Assembly: GCF_028682395.1 (NCBI RefSeq)
Contig: NZ_JANHLC010000005.1
Location: 186,001-250,000, forward strand
Direction of reading: 5' to 3'
Length of the DNA: 64,000 bases
From: Pseudomonas putida
GTDB taxonomy: Bacteria > Pseudomonadota > Gammaproteobacteria > Pseudomonadales > Pseudomonadaceae
Shown piece after piece: positions 20,761 to 28,831 of the stretch. Numbering within the stretch: the stretch's first letter is position 1; each line of letters starts with the position of its first letter. Both the position numbers and the translations under genes were made by a program. Under the pieces are notes generated by a model that was given only the letters and a program-made list of their open reading frames with translations, ran no database searches and was not told the origin of the DNA.

Positions 20761-21471
20761 ATGTCTGAACCCATTCGCCTTTCCAAACGCCTTATCGAGC
20801 TGGTCGGCTGCTCCCGCCGGGAGGCCGAGCTGTTCATTGAAGGTGGCTGGGTCACGGTGGACGGCGAGGTCGTCGACGAGCCGCAATTCAAGGTCGGCAC
20901 CCAGAAAGTCGAGCTTGATCCACAAGCCAAGGCCAGCGCACCGGAGCCCGTTACCCTGCTCCTGCACCAGCCGGCCGGCCTGGACGCCGACAGTGCGCTG
21001 CAATTGCTCAGCCCCCAGACCCTGGCCGAGGAGCATCGCTACGGCAAACGCCCGCTCAAGGGCCACTTCCTGCGTCTGAGTACAACGGCCGACCTGCAGC
21101 CAGGCGCCAGCGGCCTGGTGGTGTTTACCCAGGACTGGAAAATCCTGCGCAAGCTCACCGCCGATGCCAACAAGATCGAACAGGAATACATCGTCGAAGT
21201 GTCGGGCGACATGGTCGCCCACGGCTTGAACCGCCTGCAGCACGGCCTGAGCTACAAGGGCAAGGAGCTGCCGCCGGTCAAGGCCAGCTGGCAGAATGAA
21301 AACCGCCTGCGCTTTGCCCTGAAAAACCCGCCGCCCGGGGCCATTGCCCTGTTCTGCGAAGCGGTCGGCCTCAAGGTCATCACCATCCGCCGGATCCGGA
21401 TTGGCGGCGTCTCCATGGGCAAGCTGCCCGTGGGCCAGTGGCGCTATCTGTCCGCCAAGGAAAAATTCTAA
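20761..21471 (+). CDS. S4-domain pseudouridine-synthase-like protein, catalytic Asp absent
   Basis: The 236-residue protein has an N-terminal S4 RNA-binding domain (about 5-60, IRLSKRLIELVGCSRREAELFI) and an RsuA/RluB/E/F-type synthase domain (about 65-232). In active family members the motif is GRLD-x-x-T-x-GL. Here it reads ADLQPGASGL (110-119), putting Gln113 where the nucleophilic Asp should be and Asp111 in place of Arg. The rest of the fold, including LVVFTQD and the late GLKVITIRRIRIGG segment, is intact. It may therefore bind rRNA without isomerising uridine. This is inferred by manual alignment. Confidence 0.8.
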   Translation: MSEPIRLSKRLIELVGCSRREAELFIEGGWVTVDGEVVDEPQFKVGTQKVELDPQAKASAPEPVTLLLHQPAGLDADSALQLLSPQTLAEEHRYGKRPLKGHFLRLSTTADLQPGASGLVVFTQDWKILRKLTADANKIEQEYIVEVSGDMVAHGLNRLQHGLSYKGKELPPVKASWQNENRLRFALKNPPPGAIALFCEAVGLKVITIRRIRIGGVSMGKLPVGQWRYLSAKEKF

Positions 21472-21534
21472 GCCGCCCTTTTCCAGCGACGCCCTTGTGC
21501 GCCGCTCACCACTGAACAATCAGGATTGCCTCTT

Positions 21535-21996
21535 ATGATTCACAACGACGTATTGCGCAGCGTGCGCTACATGCTCGATATCAGCGACAACAAAGTGGTC
21601 GAGATCATCCAGCTCACCGGTTTCGAAATCAGCAAGGCCGATGTCATCGCCTACCTGAAGAAAGATGACGAAGAAGGTTTCGTGCATTGCCCGGACGAAG
21701 TCATGGCGCACTTTCTCGACGGCCTGGTGATCTTCAAGCGCGGCAAGGACGAAAGCCGTCCGCCGCAGCCCATCGAGCTGCCCATCACCAACAACATCAT
21801 CCTGAAAAAACTGCGCGTGGCCTTCGAACTGAAGGAAGACGATATGCATGCCATCCTCAAGGCGGCCGACTTCCCGGTGTCCAAGCCGGAGCTGAGCGCA
21901 CTGTTTCGCAAGTTCGGCCACACCAACTACCGCCCGTGCGGCGACCAGTTGCTGCGTAATTTCCTCAAGGGTCTGACCCTGCGCGTTCGCGGCTGA
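21535..21996 (+). CDS. yehS: DUF1456 family protein (YehS-like)
   Basis: The 153-residue cytosolic protein has two similar DUF1456 repeats. Repeat 1 (about 3-65) begins NDVLRSVRYMLDISDNKVVEI. Repeat 2 (about 88-150) begins NNIILKKLRVAFELKEDDMHAI. Each contains a DV(L)AYLKKDDEEG/ELSALFRKFGHTNY-like end. Function unknown. The ATG at 21535 was chosen over a TTG nine bases earlier. Confidence 0.9.
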   Translation: MIHNDVLRSVRYMLDISDNKVVEIIQLTGFEISKADVIAYLKKDDEEGFVHCPDEVMAHFLDGLVIFKRGKDESRPPQPIELPITNNIILKKLRVAFELKEDDMHAILKAADFPVSKPELSALFRKFGHTNYRPCGDQLLRNFLKGLTLRVRG

Positions 21997-22012
21997 GCCA
22001 AGGACTCGCCAG

Positions 22013-22058
22013 CCTGCCCGCTCCTACAGCGTGTGAAGGAGCGGCTTGCTGCGAGGAT
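22013..22058. repeat. Degenerate REP-like inverted repeat
   Basis: CGCTCCTACAGCG followed by GGAGCGGCTTGCTGCGA matches the CTGTAGGAGCGGCTTGC-type REP sequences of fluorescent pseudomonads. It lies in the short gap before trmO and overlaps that gene's ribosome binding region. Confidence 0.45.
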
Positions 22059-22066
22059 GTCAGGGT

Positions 22067-22780
22067 ATGACCATGACCTACAGTGTTTCCCCCATCGGCT
22101 TCGTGCGCTCCTGCTTCAAGGAGAAATTCGCCATCCCGCGCCAGCCACAGCTGGCCCCGGCAGCACGCGGCACGCTGGAATTGCTGGCGCCCTTCGATCA
22201 GGGCGATGCTGTACAGGGCCTTGAGCAGGTCAGCCACGTCTGGCTACTGTTCCTGTTCCACCAGGCCCTTGAAGACAAGCCGCGCCTGAAGGTCCGCCCG
22301 CCCCGCCTGGGCGGCAACAAATCGATGGGCGTGTTCGCCACCCGGGCCACCCACAGACCCAATGGCATCGGCCAGTCCGTGGTCAAGCTGGATAAGGTTG
22401 AAGCCAACCGATTGTGGATCTCCGGCATCGACCTACTGGATGGCACGCCGATTCTCGATATCAAACCCTATGTGCCCTACGCTGACCGCGTCGATGAGGC
22501 CTGCAACGGCATCGCCAGCGCGCCGCCTGAGCTGATTCCAGTCCACTGGACGGACACGGCCCTGATTCAGGCGCAAACGCAGGCCCAGCGCCTACAGGAG
22601 CCGTTGGTCGAACTGGTCGAGCAGTGCCTGGCCCAGGATCCGCGTCCGGCGTACCAAATGCCGACGCCCGAACGCGAATATGGCGCACAGTTCTGGGATC
22701 TGGACGTGCGCTGGCACTATCCGCAGCCGGGCGTGATCCGGGTGCTGGAAGTGGTCCCCGTTGTAAACCCCGTCGCCTAA
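22067..22780 (+). CDS. trmO: tRNA (t6A37) N6-methyltransferase TrmO
   Basis: A 237-residue SAM-dependent enzyme (TsaA/TrmO family) that methylates N6-threonylcarbamoyladenosine at position 37 of certain tRNAs. The N-terminal beta-barrel contains VSPIGFVRSCFKEKFAIPRQ and the conserved VFATRATHRPNGIGQSVVKL segment (about 95-115), followed by LDGTPILDIKPYVPYAD. The C-terminal domain holds QDPRPAYQ. ATG 22067 or 22073 are both possible. Confidence 0.92.
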   Translation: MTMTYSVSPIGFVRSCFKEKFAIPRQPQLAPAARGTLELLAPFDQGDAVQGLEQVSHVWLLFLFHQALEDKPRLKVRPPRLGGNKSMGVFATRATHRPNGIGQSVVKLDKVEANRLWISGIDLLDGTPILDIKPYVPYADRVDEACNGIASAPPELIPVHWTDTALIQAQTQAQRLQEPLVELVEQCLAQDPRPAYQMPTPEREYGAQFWDLDVRWHYPQPGVIRVLEVVPVVNPVA

Positions 22781-22793
22781 GGCCGCACACACG

Positions 22794-22832
22794 AAAAAGC
22801 CCGCGTGACCTTTACAGGCCACGCGGGCTTTT
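22794..22832. terminator. Bidirectional intrinsic terminator
   Basis: AAAAAGCCCGCGTG...CACGCGGGCTTTT stem-loop between the convergent trmO and fpr genes. Confidence 0.9.
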
Positions 22833-22848
22833 CAATGATGCGGCTCGC

Positions 22849-23628
22849 TTACTTCTCGACGAAAGCGCGCTCGATCAGGTAGTCACCCGGCTCGCGCATA
22901 CGCGGCGATACGGTCAGGCCGAAGCTGTTGAGCACTTCGCTGGTCTCGTCGAGCATGCTCGGGCTACCGCACAGCATCGCGCGGTCGTCCTGCGGGTTGA
23001 TCGGCGGCAAGCCGATATCGCTGAACAATTTGCCGCTGCGCATCAGGTCAGTCAAACGCCCCTGATTCTCGAAAGGCTCGCGCGTCACGGTGGGGTAGTA
23101 GATCAGCTTTTCACGCAGGGCCTCGCCGAAGAACTCGTTCTGCGGCAAGTGCTCGGTGATGAACTCGCGGTAGGCCACTTCGTTGGCGTAGCGAACGCCA
23201 TGGCAAAGGATGACCTTTTCGAAGCGCTCGTAGGTTTCCGGATCCTGGATGATGCTCATAAATGGCGCCAGGCCGGTACCGGTGCTAAGCAGATAGAGGT
23301 GCTTGCCCGGCTTGAGATCGTCCAGCACCAGAGTGCCGGTGGGTTTCTTGCTGATGATGATCTCGTCGCCTTCCTTCAGGTGCTGCAACTGGGAAGTCAG
23401 CGGGCCATCCGGCACCTTGATGCTGAAAAACTCCAGATGCTCCTCCCAGTTCGGGCTGGCGATCGAGTAGGCACGCATCAGTGGACGCCCATTGGGCTGC
23501 TGCAGGCCGATCATCACGAACTGACCGTTCTCGAAGCGCAGGCCCGGATCGCGCGTGCACTTGAAGCTGAACAGCGTGTCGTTCCAGTGGTGCACACTGA
23601 GGACGCGCTCGTGATTCATGTTGCTCAT
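22849..23628 (-). CDS. fpr: Ferredoxin-NADP+ reductase
   Basis: A 259-residue flavoenzyme moving electrons between NADPH and ferredoxin/flavodoxin during oxidative stress. The FAD motif RAYSIASP is near 50-57, the NADP-binding STGTGLAPFMSI near 110-121 and CGSPSMLDE near 213. The product ends AFVEK, as expected for the subclass of bacterial Fpr. It is divergent from the LysR gene finR across 121 bp, the P. putida fprA-finR arrangement in which FinR activates fpr. Confidence 0.95.
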   Translation of the reverse strand: MSNMNHERVLSVHHWNDTLFSFKCTRDPGLRFENGQFVMIGLQQPNGRPLMRAYSIASPNWEEHLEFFSIKVPDGPLTSQLQHLKEGDEIIISKKPTGTLVLDDLKPGKHLYLLSTGTGLAPFMSIIQDPETYERFEKVILCHGVRYANEVAYREFITEHLPQNEFFGEALREKLIYYPTVTREPFENQGRLTDLMRSGKLFSDIGLPPINPQDDRAMLCGSPSMLDETSEVLNSFGLTVSPRMREPGDYLIERAFVEK

Positions 23629-23749
23629 TTACTGGGGCTCCTGGAGATTTAGCCGGCGCCGACGATGAGCGCAATTGCGTGGCATTCTAATGGCGGCGAC
23701 AATATCTGTTAACTGAATTATCAAGATAAGGGTTATCGGTTATATCGAT

Positions 23750-24676
23750 ATGCGATTTACTCTCCGTCAACTCCAAGTATTCGTCGCCGTGGCCCAGCAA
23801 GAGAGCGTTTCACGCGCTGCCGGGTTGCTGGCTTTGTCGCAATCAGCGGCCAGCACTTCGATCACCGAACTGGAGCGGCAAACCAGCTGCCAATTGTTCG
23901 ATCGGGCCGGAAAACGCCTGAGCCTCAATGCCCTGGGCAAGCAACTGCTGCCGCAAGCCGTGGCCTTGCTGGACCAGGCCAAGGAAATCGAAGACCTGCT
24001 CAACGGCAAGTCCGGGTTCGGCTCACTGGCCGTCGGCGCGACGCTGACCATCGGTAATTACCTGGCCACGCTGCTGATCGGCAGCTTTATGCGGGTCCAT
24101 CCGGAAAGCCAGGTCAAACTCCATGTGCAAAACACCGCGCATATCGTGCAACAAGTCGCCCATTACGAGATTGACCTGGGTCTAATCGAGGGCGACTGCA
24201 GCCACCCGGACATCGAGGTCCAACCCTGGGTCGAAGATGAACTGGTGGTGTTCTGCGCGCCCCAGCACCCATTGGCCAAGCGCGGCCAGGCCAGCATGGA
24301 GGAGTTGTGCGCTGAGGGCTGGATACTTCGCGAGCAGGGCTCGGGGACACGACTGACCTTTGACCAGGCCATGCGCCATCACCGCAACGCCCTGAATATC
24401 CGTCTTGAGCTGGAACACACGGAAGCCATCAAGCGCGCCGTCGAATCAGGCCTGGGGATCGGCTGCATCTCGCGCCTGGCCCTGCGCGACGCCTTCCGGC
24501 GCGGCAGCCTGGTCCCGGTGGAAACACCGGACCTGGACCTGGCGCGCCAGTTCTACTTCATCTGGCACAAACAGAAGTACCAGACTTCGGCCATGCGCGA
24601 GTTTCTTGAACTGTGCCGCAGCTTTACCGAAGGGGTTCAGCGCAGTGACGAGATCGTTTTACCCGCCATTGCCTAG
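23750..24676 (+). CDS. finR: LysR-type regulator FinR
   Basis: A 308-residue LysR regulator. The N-terminal winged helix-turn-helix (about 3-62, LRQLQVFVAVAQQESVSRAA) is followed by a substrate-binding co-inducer domain (about 90-295). Its position divergent to fpr matches FinR of P. putida, required for superoxide-dependent fpr induction. The name rests on that context rather than on a diagnostic residue. Confidence 0.85.
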   Translation: MRFTLRQLQVFVAVAQQESVSRAAGLLALSQSAASTSITELERQTSCQLFDRAGKRLSLNALGKQLLPQAVALLDQAKEIEDLLNGKSGFGSLAVGATLTIGNYLATLLIGSFMRVHPESQVKLHVQNTAHIVQQVAHYEIDLGLIEGDCSHPDIEVQPWVEDELVVFCAPQHPLAKRGQASMEELCAEGWILREQGSGTRLTFDQAMRHHRNALNIRLELEHTEAIKRAVESGLGIGCISRLALRDAFRRGSLVPVETPDLDLARQFYFIWHKQKYQTSAMREFLELCRSFTEGVQRSDEIVLPAIA

Positions 24677-24681
24677 CACCC

Positions 24682-25044
24682 TCAGAGCAGGATGACGGCC
24701 CAGACGGCGGTAATCATGCCCAATGCCACGAACTGGGCGGCACTGCCCATATCCTTGGCGTTTTTCGACAAGGGATGCAGGTCAAGGGAAATCCGGTCAA
24801 TGGCCGCTTCGACTGCGGAATTGAGCAATTCGACAATCAAGGCCAGCAGGCACACCGCGATCAGCAAGGCCCGCTCGACGCGGCTGACGTTCAGCCAGAA
24901 CGCGATGGGAATCAGGATCACATTGAGCAGTACCAACTGGCGGAAAGCCGCTTCGCCGACAAATGCCGCGCGCAGCCCGGCAAAGGAATAGCCCGAGGCG
25001 TTGAGGATACGTCTGAAACCGGTTTGACCCTTGAAAGGCGACAT
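24682..25044 (-). CDS. dgkA: Diacylglycerol kinase DgkA
   Basis: A 120-residue integral-membrane kinase phosphorylating diacylglycerol to phosphatidic acid in lipid recycling. The conserved NASGYSFAGLRAAFVGEAAFR opening, the catalytic ELLNSAVEAAIDR motif (about 70-82) and three hydrophobic helices are visible. It lies 74 bp downstream of erdR on the same strand, the P. aeruginosa PA3604-PA3603 order. Confidence 0.96.
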   Translation of the reverse strand: MSPFKGQTGFRRILNASGYSFAGLRAAFVGEAAFRQLVLLNVILIPIAFWLNVSRVERALLIAVCLLALIVELLNSAVEAAIDRISLDLHPLSKNAKDMGSAAQFVALGMITAVWAVILL

Positions 25045-25118
25045 AGAGTGGGCAACTTAGCAAAAAGAAAGGGAGAAGCTAATTCAGCCTCGGTCAAAAA
25101 AGCGTGAAGAGGGTTCGT

Positions 25119-25769
25119 TCAACTGCCTGAAACCGACTCCAACTGCTGGAGCAGCAGCGCCGCCTGGGTGCGGGTGCGCACACCGAGCTTGCGAAAGATG
25201 GCGGTGACATGGGCCTTGATCGTCGCTTCCGAGACGTTCAGTTCATAGGCAATCTGCTTGTTCAGCAAACCTTCGCAGACCATGGTCAACACGCGAAACT
25301 GCTGGGGCGTCAGGCTGGCAAGGCCTTCACTGGCGGCCTTGGCTTCGGCGGAGACGCTAACCGCTTCAAATGCCTGAGGTGGCCACCAGACATCACCGTC
25401 GAGAATACTGCGCACGGCCTGCTGGATGGTTTCCATTGAACTGGATTTGGGGATAAAGCCACTGGCCCCGAATTCACGTGCCCTGACGACCACTGCCGCC
25501 TCCTCCTGCGCAGAAACCATCACCACCGGAATCTGCGGGTGTTGCCCGCGGAGCATCACCAACCCGGAGAAACCGTAGGCCCCTGGCATATTCAGGTCGA
25601 GCAGGACCAAGTCCCAGTCGGCTTTCTCGGCCAGGCGGCTTTCCAGTTCGGCAATGCTCGCCACTTCGACCAGGCGCACCTCGGAGCCCAACCCCAGGGT
25701 GACTGCCTGGTGCAGTGCACTACGAAACAGGGGGTGATCATCGGCAATCAGGATTTCGTATGTGGCCAT
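25119..25769 (-). CDS. erdR: LuxR/NarL-family response regulator ErdR
   Basis: A 216-residue response regulator. The receiver domain (about 4-120) has acidic DD at 10-11, phospho-acceptor Asp58 in LVLLDLNMPG and the KSS switch region near 104. The C-terminal LuxR-type helix-turn-helix (about 152-210) contains VCEGLLNKQIAYELNVSEATIK. Sequence and the dgkA neighbour fit ErdR, which takes part in ethanol/acetate metabolism control in Pseudomonas. No cognate kinase is adjacent. Confidence 0.88.
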   Translation of the reverse strand: MATYEILIADDHPLFRSALHQAVTLGLGSEVRLVEVASIAELESRLAEKADWDLVLLDLNMPGAYGFSGLVMLRGQHPQIPVVMVSAQEEAAVVVRAREFGASGFIPKSSSMETIQQAVRSILDGDVWWPPQAFEAVSVSAEAKAASEGLASLTPQQFRVLTMVCEGLLNKQIAYELNVSEATIKAHVTAIFRKLGVRTRTQAALLLQQLESVSGS

Positions 25770-26006
25770 TTTTCAAATGATCCTGTTTTTTGTGCGAGCA
25801 CCAATCAATTCGGTTTTCGCCGGCATCTTGAGCAATAGCCTAAAAGGCTATGCGTCAGCAGGCACGTTCAACGCCAAGACCCATGAAAATCAGCGCTTCA
25901 AGCGGCAGTCGTGCCCGAATCGGCGCCAAGCATGCCCAGCGAAGCCGGGGTGGTCAAGTTCGATGCTTTACGGCAAAGTTATCGGCTAACTAATAAGAGT
26001 GCCATC

Positions 26007-26906
26007 ATGCAAAGACAAGCCCTGCGGGCCGATCTATTGATGCTTGTCACGGCCATGATTTGGGGGACCGGCTTTGTCGCCCAATCCTCCGGCATGGACC
26101 ATGTCGGGCCCTACCTCTACTCTGGCCTGCGCTTTGCCCTTGGTTCGTTGTGCCTGCTGCCCCTGGTGCTGCGCAGTCAGCGCAACCCCACGGGGGCAGA
26201 GCCCTTTCTCAGCCGTGGCCTGCTGCTGGGTGGCGGACTGATGGGGCTGGCCCTGGCGGTCGGCATCAACCTTCAACAAGTCGGCCTGCTGTTCACCACT
26301 GTCACCAATGCCGGCTTTATTACCGGGCTCTATGTGATTGTAGTGCCTCTTCTGGGTTTGCTGGTCGGCCACAAGACCGGCATGGGCACCTGGCTGGGCG
26401 CCATCCTTGCGGTAGTCGGGATGTTTCTGCTGAGCGTAGGGGAAAATTTCCAGGTTTCTTCTGGCGACTGGCTACAGCTGATCGGCGCATTCGTCTGGGG
26501 TGGGCATGTGATTCTGGTCGGACTGTTCGCCAGCCGGCATGACGCCATCCGCCTGGCGTTCCTGCAGTTTGTCACCTGCTCGGTGGTCAGTCTGCTCCTG
26601 GCACTCTGCTTCGAACCCATCGAGTTAACGGCGATTATCGCGGCTGGACCGGCGATTCTCTACGGCGGCATCGTGGCCGTCGGCATCGGTTACACCCTGC
26701 AGGTCATTGCCCAGAAAGACGCCATTGCCTCCCACGCCGCCATCATTCTGTCGCTGGAAGCGGTGTTTGCCGCCATCGCGGGCGCCTGGCTGCTGGACGA
26801 GTCCTTGCATCTGCGTGGCTATTTCGGCTGTGCCCTGATGCTCACCGGGATGTTGGTGGCGCAGCTCTGGCCGAAAAAGCTCGAGCGTGTGCCTGCCAAA
26901 GGCTAG
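26007..26906 (+). CDS. DMT-family (EamA) transporter
   Basis: A 299-residue membrane protein with ten hydrophobic segments and two EamA repeats (about 8-140 and 150-290). The characteristic LLMLVTAMIWGTGFVAQSSG start and LSLEAVFAAIAGAWLLDE motif near 260 are present. Members export amino acids and other metabolites; the substrate is unknown. The ATG at 26007 was chosen because the first membrane helix begins there. The stop overlaps the end of the convergent tapT by 4 bp. Confidence 0.88.
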   Translation: MQRQALRADLLMLVTAMIWGTGFVAQSSGMDHVGPYLYSGLRFALGSLCLLPLVLRSQRNPTGAEPFLSRGLLLGGGLMGLALAVGINLQQVGLLFTTVTNAGFITGLYVIVVPLLGLLVGHKTGMGTWLGAILAVVGMFLLSVGENFQVSSGDWLQLIGAFVWGGHVILVGLFASRHDAIRLAFLQFVTCSVVSLLLALCFEPIELTAIIAAGPAILYGGIVAVGIGYTLQVIAQKDAIASHAAIILSLEAVFAAIAGAWLLDESLHLRGYFGCALMLTGMLVAQLWPKKLERVPAKG

Positions 26907-27613
26907 AGAAAAGCCTTGAGCCGCGTATGTGGCTCATCGTCGGGGTCAATCGCCAGCAGGAACTTGGCCCCCAGATAGTGCGCGGTAAAGACGTCCAGGT
27001 AACTGTTCAGCGCGTCGGCGGCGCGCTGATCCTGGGCCAGCTCCAGGCACAGGGCCGCGACCTCTGCGGTACAAAAATGGTCGTCGCGCTTGGAACGGCG
27101 CAGCTTGTAGCGTGACAGTTGCTCAGCCTCCAGGCTCAACACCGGCAAGTGCTCAAGATACGGGCTTTTGCGAAACATCTTCCGCGCTTCGGTCCAGGTC
27201 GCATCCAGCAGGATAAACAGCGGGCGCTTGCCCGGCGCCACGTCGACCTCGCTGACCACCCGCTCCTGAGCCACGAACTCGCCGGGAAATACGATATACG
27301 GCTGCCACTGCGGATCGGCCAACAGCGCCAGCAATTGCGGATCGACCTCGGTACGCGACCAACTGAACGCACGGGTGTCAGGCACCAGATCGGCAATCAG
27401 CCAACCCGTATTGCTTGGCTTCATCGGCTCGACATCGTGCATCAGCAGGCACATTGCCGAGCGTGTTGGCACGCTGGGCCGCCAGGCACACAGGCAATAG
27501 GCCGGAATAACCCGGCAACCGGGGCAGCGTTCGGCACGCGAGCCACGGGCAAAGAACGGCTTGGTCGAACGAGCCAGGCGCTGCGCACGCAAACGGGAAA
27601 CGGCATGGCTCAT
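26903..27613 (-). CDS. tapT: DTW-domain tRNA-uridine aminocarboxypropyltransferase
   Basis: The 236-residue protein has four N-terminal zinc-type cysteines (C30, C33, C40, C42 in CPGC...CLC) and the DTW-family signature near LDATWTEARKM (about 155). E. coli TapT (YfiP) makes acp3U47 in tRNA from SAM. The ATG at 27613 gives the family length; a longer in-frame reading adds 19 non-conserved residues. Confidence 0.9.
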   Translation of the reverse strand: MSHAVSRLRAQRLARSTKPFFARGSRAERCPGCRVIPAYCLCAWRPSVPTRSAMCLLMHDVEPMKPSNTGWLIADLVPDTRAFSWSRTEVDPQLLALLADPQWQPYIVFPGEFVAQERVVSEVDVAPGKRPLFILLDATWTEARKMFRKSPYLEHLPVLSLEAEQLSRYKLRRSKRDDHFCTAEVAALCLELAQDQRAADALNSYLDVFTAHYLGAKFLLAIDPDDEPHTRLKAFL

Positions 27614-27818
27614 CGCAGAACGCAGCTCACAAAAGGGATTATCGACACGAAAAACGACTCGATCAGGCAAAAGAGCGGCGCAGTCTACCAGAGACCAGCG
27701 TCGGCCCTGCCAGCGCCCGCTCTAGTTCGACCCTCGACGCTCCACTATACTTCGCCGCGACTGAACCCATAGCTGCGTAACGCTGTCGAAGCAGCAGCCA
27801 CCGAACCAGGAGAGTTTC

Positions 27819-28247
27819 ATGCTGCGCCCAATCGTTGCGACCACCGCCCTGTTGCTGGCCCTGCCCTTCTGCGCGCAGGCCGCCTCGCTCAAAGATCTGG
27901 AGCTGAGCAAGATGCTGACCCAGGTTGCCCAACAAAGCAGCGTCGGTACGCCACGCGCCATCAATGAAGATATCCTCGACCAGGGCTACACCGTCGACGG
28001 CAAGGAACTGGTCAATCATTTGAGCGTGCAATCGAGCCACGCAGAAAAAATGCGCGCCAACCCCGAAGCGGTGTACTACCAGTTGGGTGCCAGCGTTTGT
28101 CGTAACGAAAGCTTTCGCAAACTGATGGCCAAGGGTGCAGTGCTGCGCTACGAGTTCACCGAGTACAAGACCAATCGCCCGGTCGCGACCGAACGCTTCA
28201 AGGAGTCCGACTGCCTGGCTCCCAAGGCGCCGGTCAAGAAGAAGTAG
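27819..28247 (+). CDS. Secreted PA3611-like (quorum-sensing-regulated virulence factor family) protein
   Basis: The 142-residue protein has a Sec signal peptide (MLRPIVATTALLLALPFCAQA-A) and a small mature domain with one Cys pair (in SVCRNESF and SDCLAP). It ends in a Lys-rich tail. Sequence and neighbourhood (upstream of the LOG gene and recX-recA) match P. aeruginosa PA3611, a secreted protein of unknown mechanism under quorum control. Confidence 0.82.
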   Translation: MLRPIVATTALLLALPFCAQAASLKDLELSKMLTQVAQQSSVGTPRAINEDILDQGYTVDGKELVNHLSVQSSHAEKMRANPEAVYYQLGASVCRNESFRKLMAKGAVLRYEFTEYKTNRPVATERFKESDCLAPKAPVKKK

Positions 28248-28448
28248 TCACCGCCGCGCTGCGCGCCGTTGTTCGTCATCGGCGCGCAATTCTGCGACTA
28301 ACGCCTGCATATAGCGTGATCGCCGCTCCCCGCCCTCCAGACGGCGCCGACACTCCTCTTCAAGGCTCAGCCGATTGGCCTGTGCCGCCAGTTGCAGGCT
28401 GTGATAAAGCTCTGCATCGAGTTCCAGTTTCATCCGCATCGTTTGCAC
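28248..28448 (-). CDS. Small ribbon-helix-helix (Arc-like) protein
   Basis: The 66-residue protein starts MQTMRMKLELDAELYHSLQLAA, a beta-strand followed by two helices as in Arc/CopG ribbon-helix-helix DNA-binding proteins. The C-terminus is highly charged (EECRRRLEGGERRSR...RRAARR). It starts tail to tail with the PA3611-like gene, directly abutting. No toxin gene lies beside it, so an antitoxin role is not supported; a stand-alone regulator is possible. Confidence 0.65.
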   Translation of the reverse strand: MQTMRMKLELDAELYHSLQLAAQANRLSLEEECRRRLEGGERRSRYMQALVAELRADDEQRRAARR

Positions 28449-28831
28449 CTCCGTGGCATTGACCTGACGCCGACTCCCTGGACAGCCTCGACTGCGCTGG
28501 CGAGAAATCCGCGACGGGTACTCCCTTACTGCTCAGGTATGAGTAAATCAGAGGAGCGGCCATTGCGAAGACCTTCTGACCAGCGGCTTGAAGATGTATC
28601 CGACGCTTGCCAGCCATGACTTTCCAGGCCCATGATCGGCCATCGCCGCCGCGTTCTCTGCGGCGCAAAGACCAGGCTTCGAGCGCAGGACCTCGCCTGG
28701 TCCGGCAATCATAAAGGGCAACGAACAGGAACGGCGCAACCACGGCTGGAACCCCCGCGGCCAGGGTGCAAGGTGCATCGGCGAGTATCGCCGCCTGGGA
28801 AAGCACAGGTTGCGCACAGAAGGAGAAATCA
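28449..28831. other. 383-bp intergenic region, no gene recognised
   Basis: The stretch separates the small RHH gene (-) and the LOG-family gene (+). Reading frames here are short or lack ribosome binding sites. No RNA gene or repeat was recognised. It presumably holds the divergent promoters. Confidence 0.4.
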
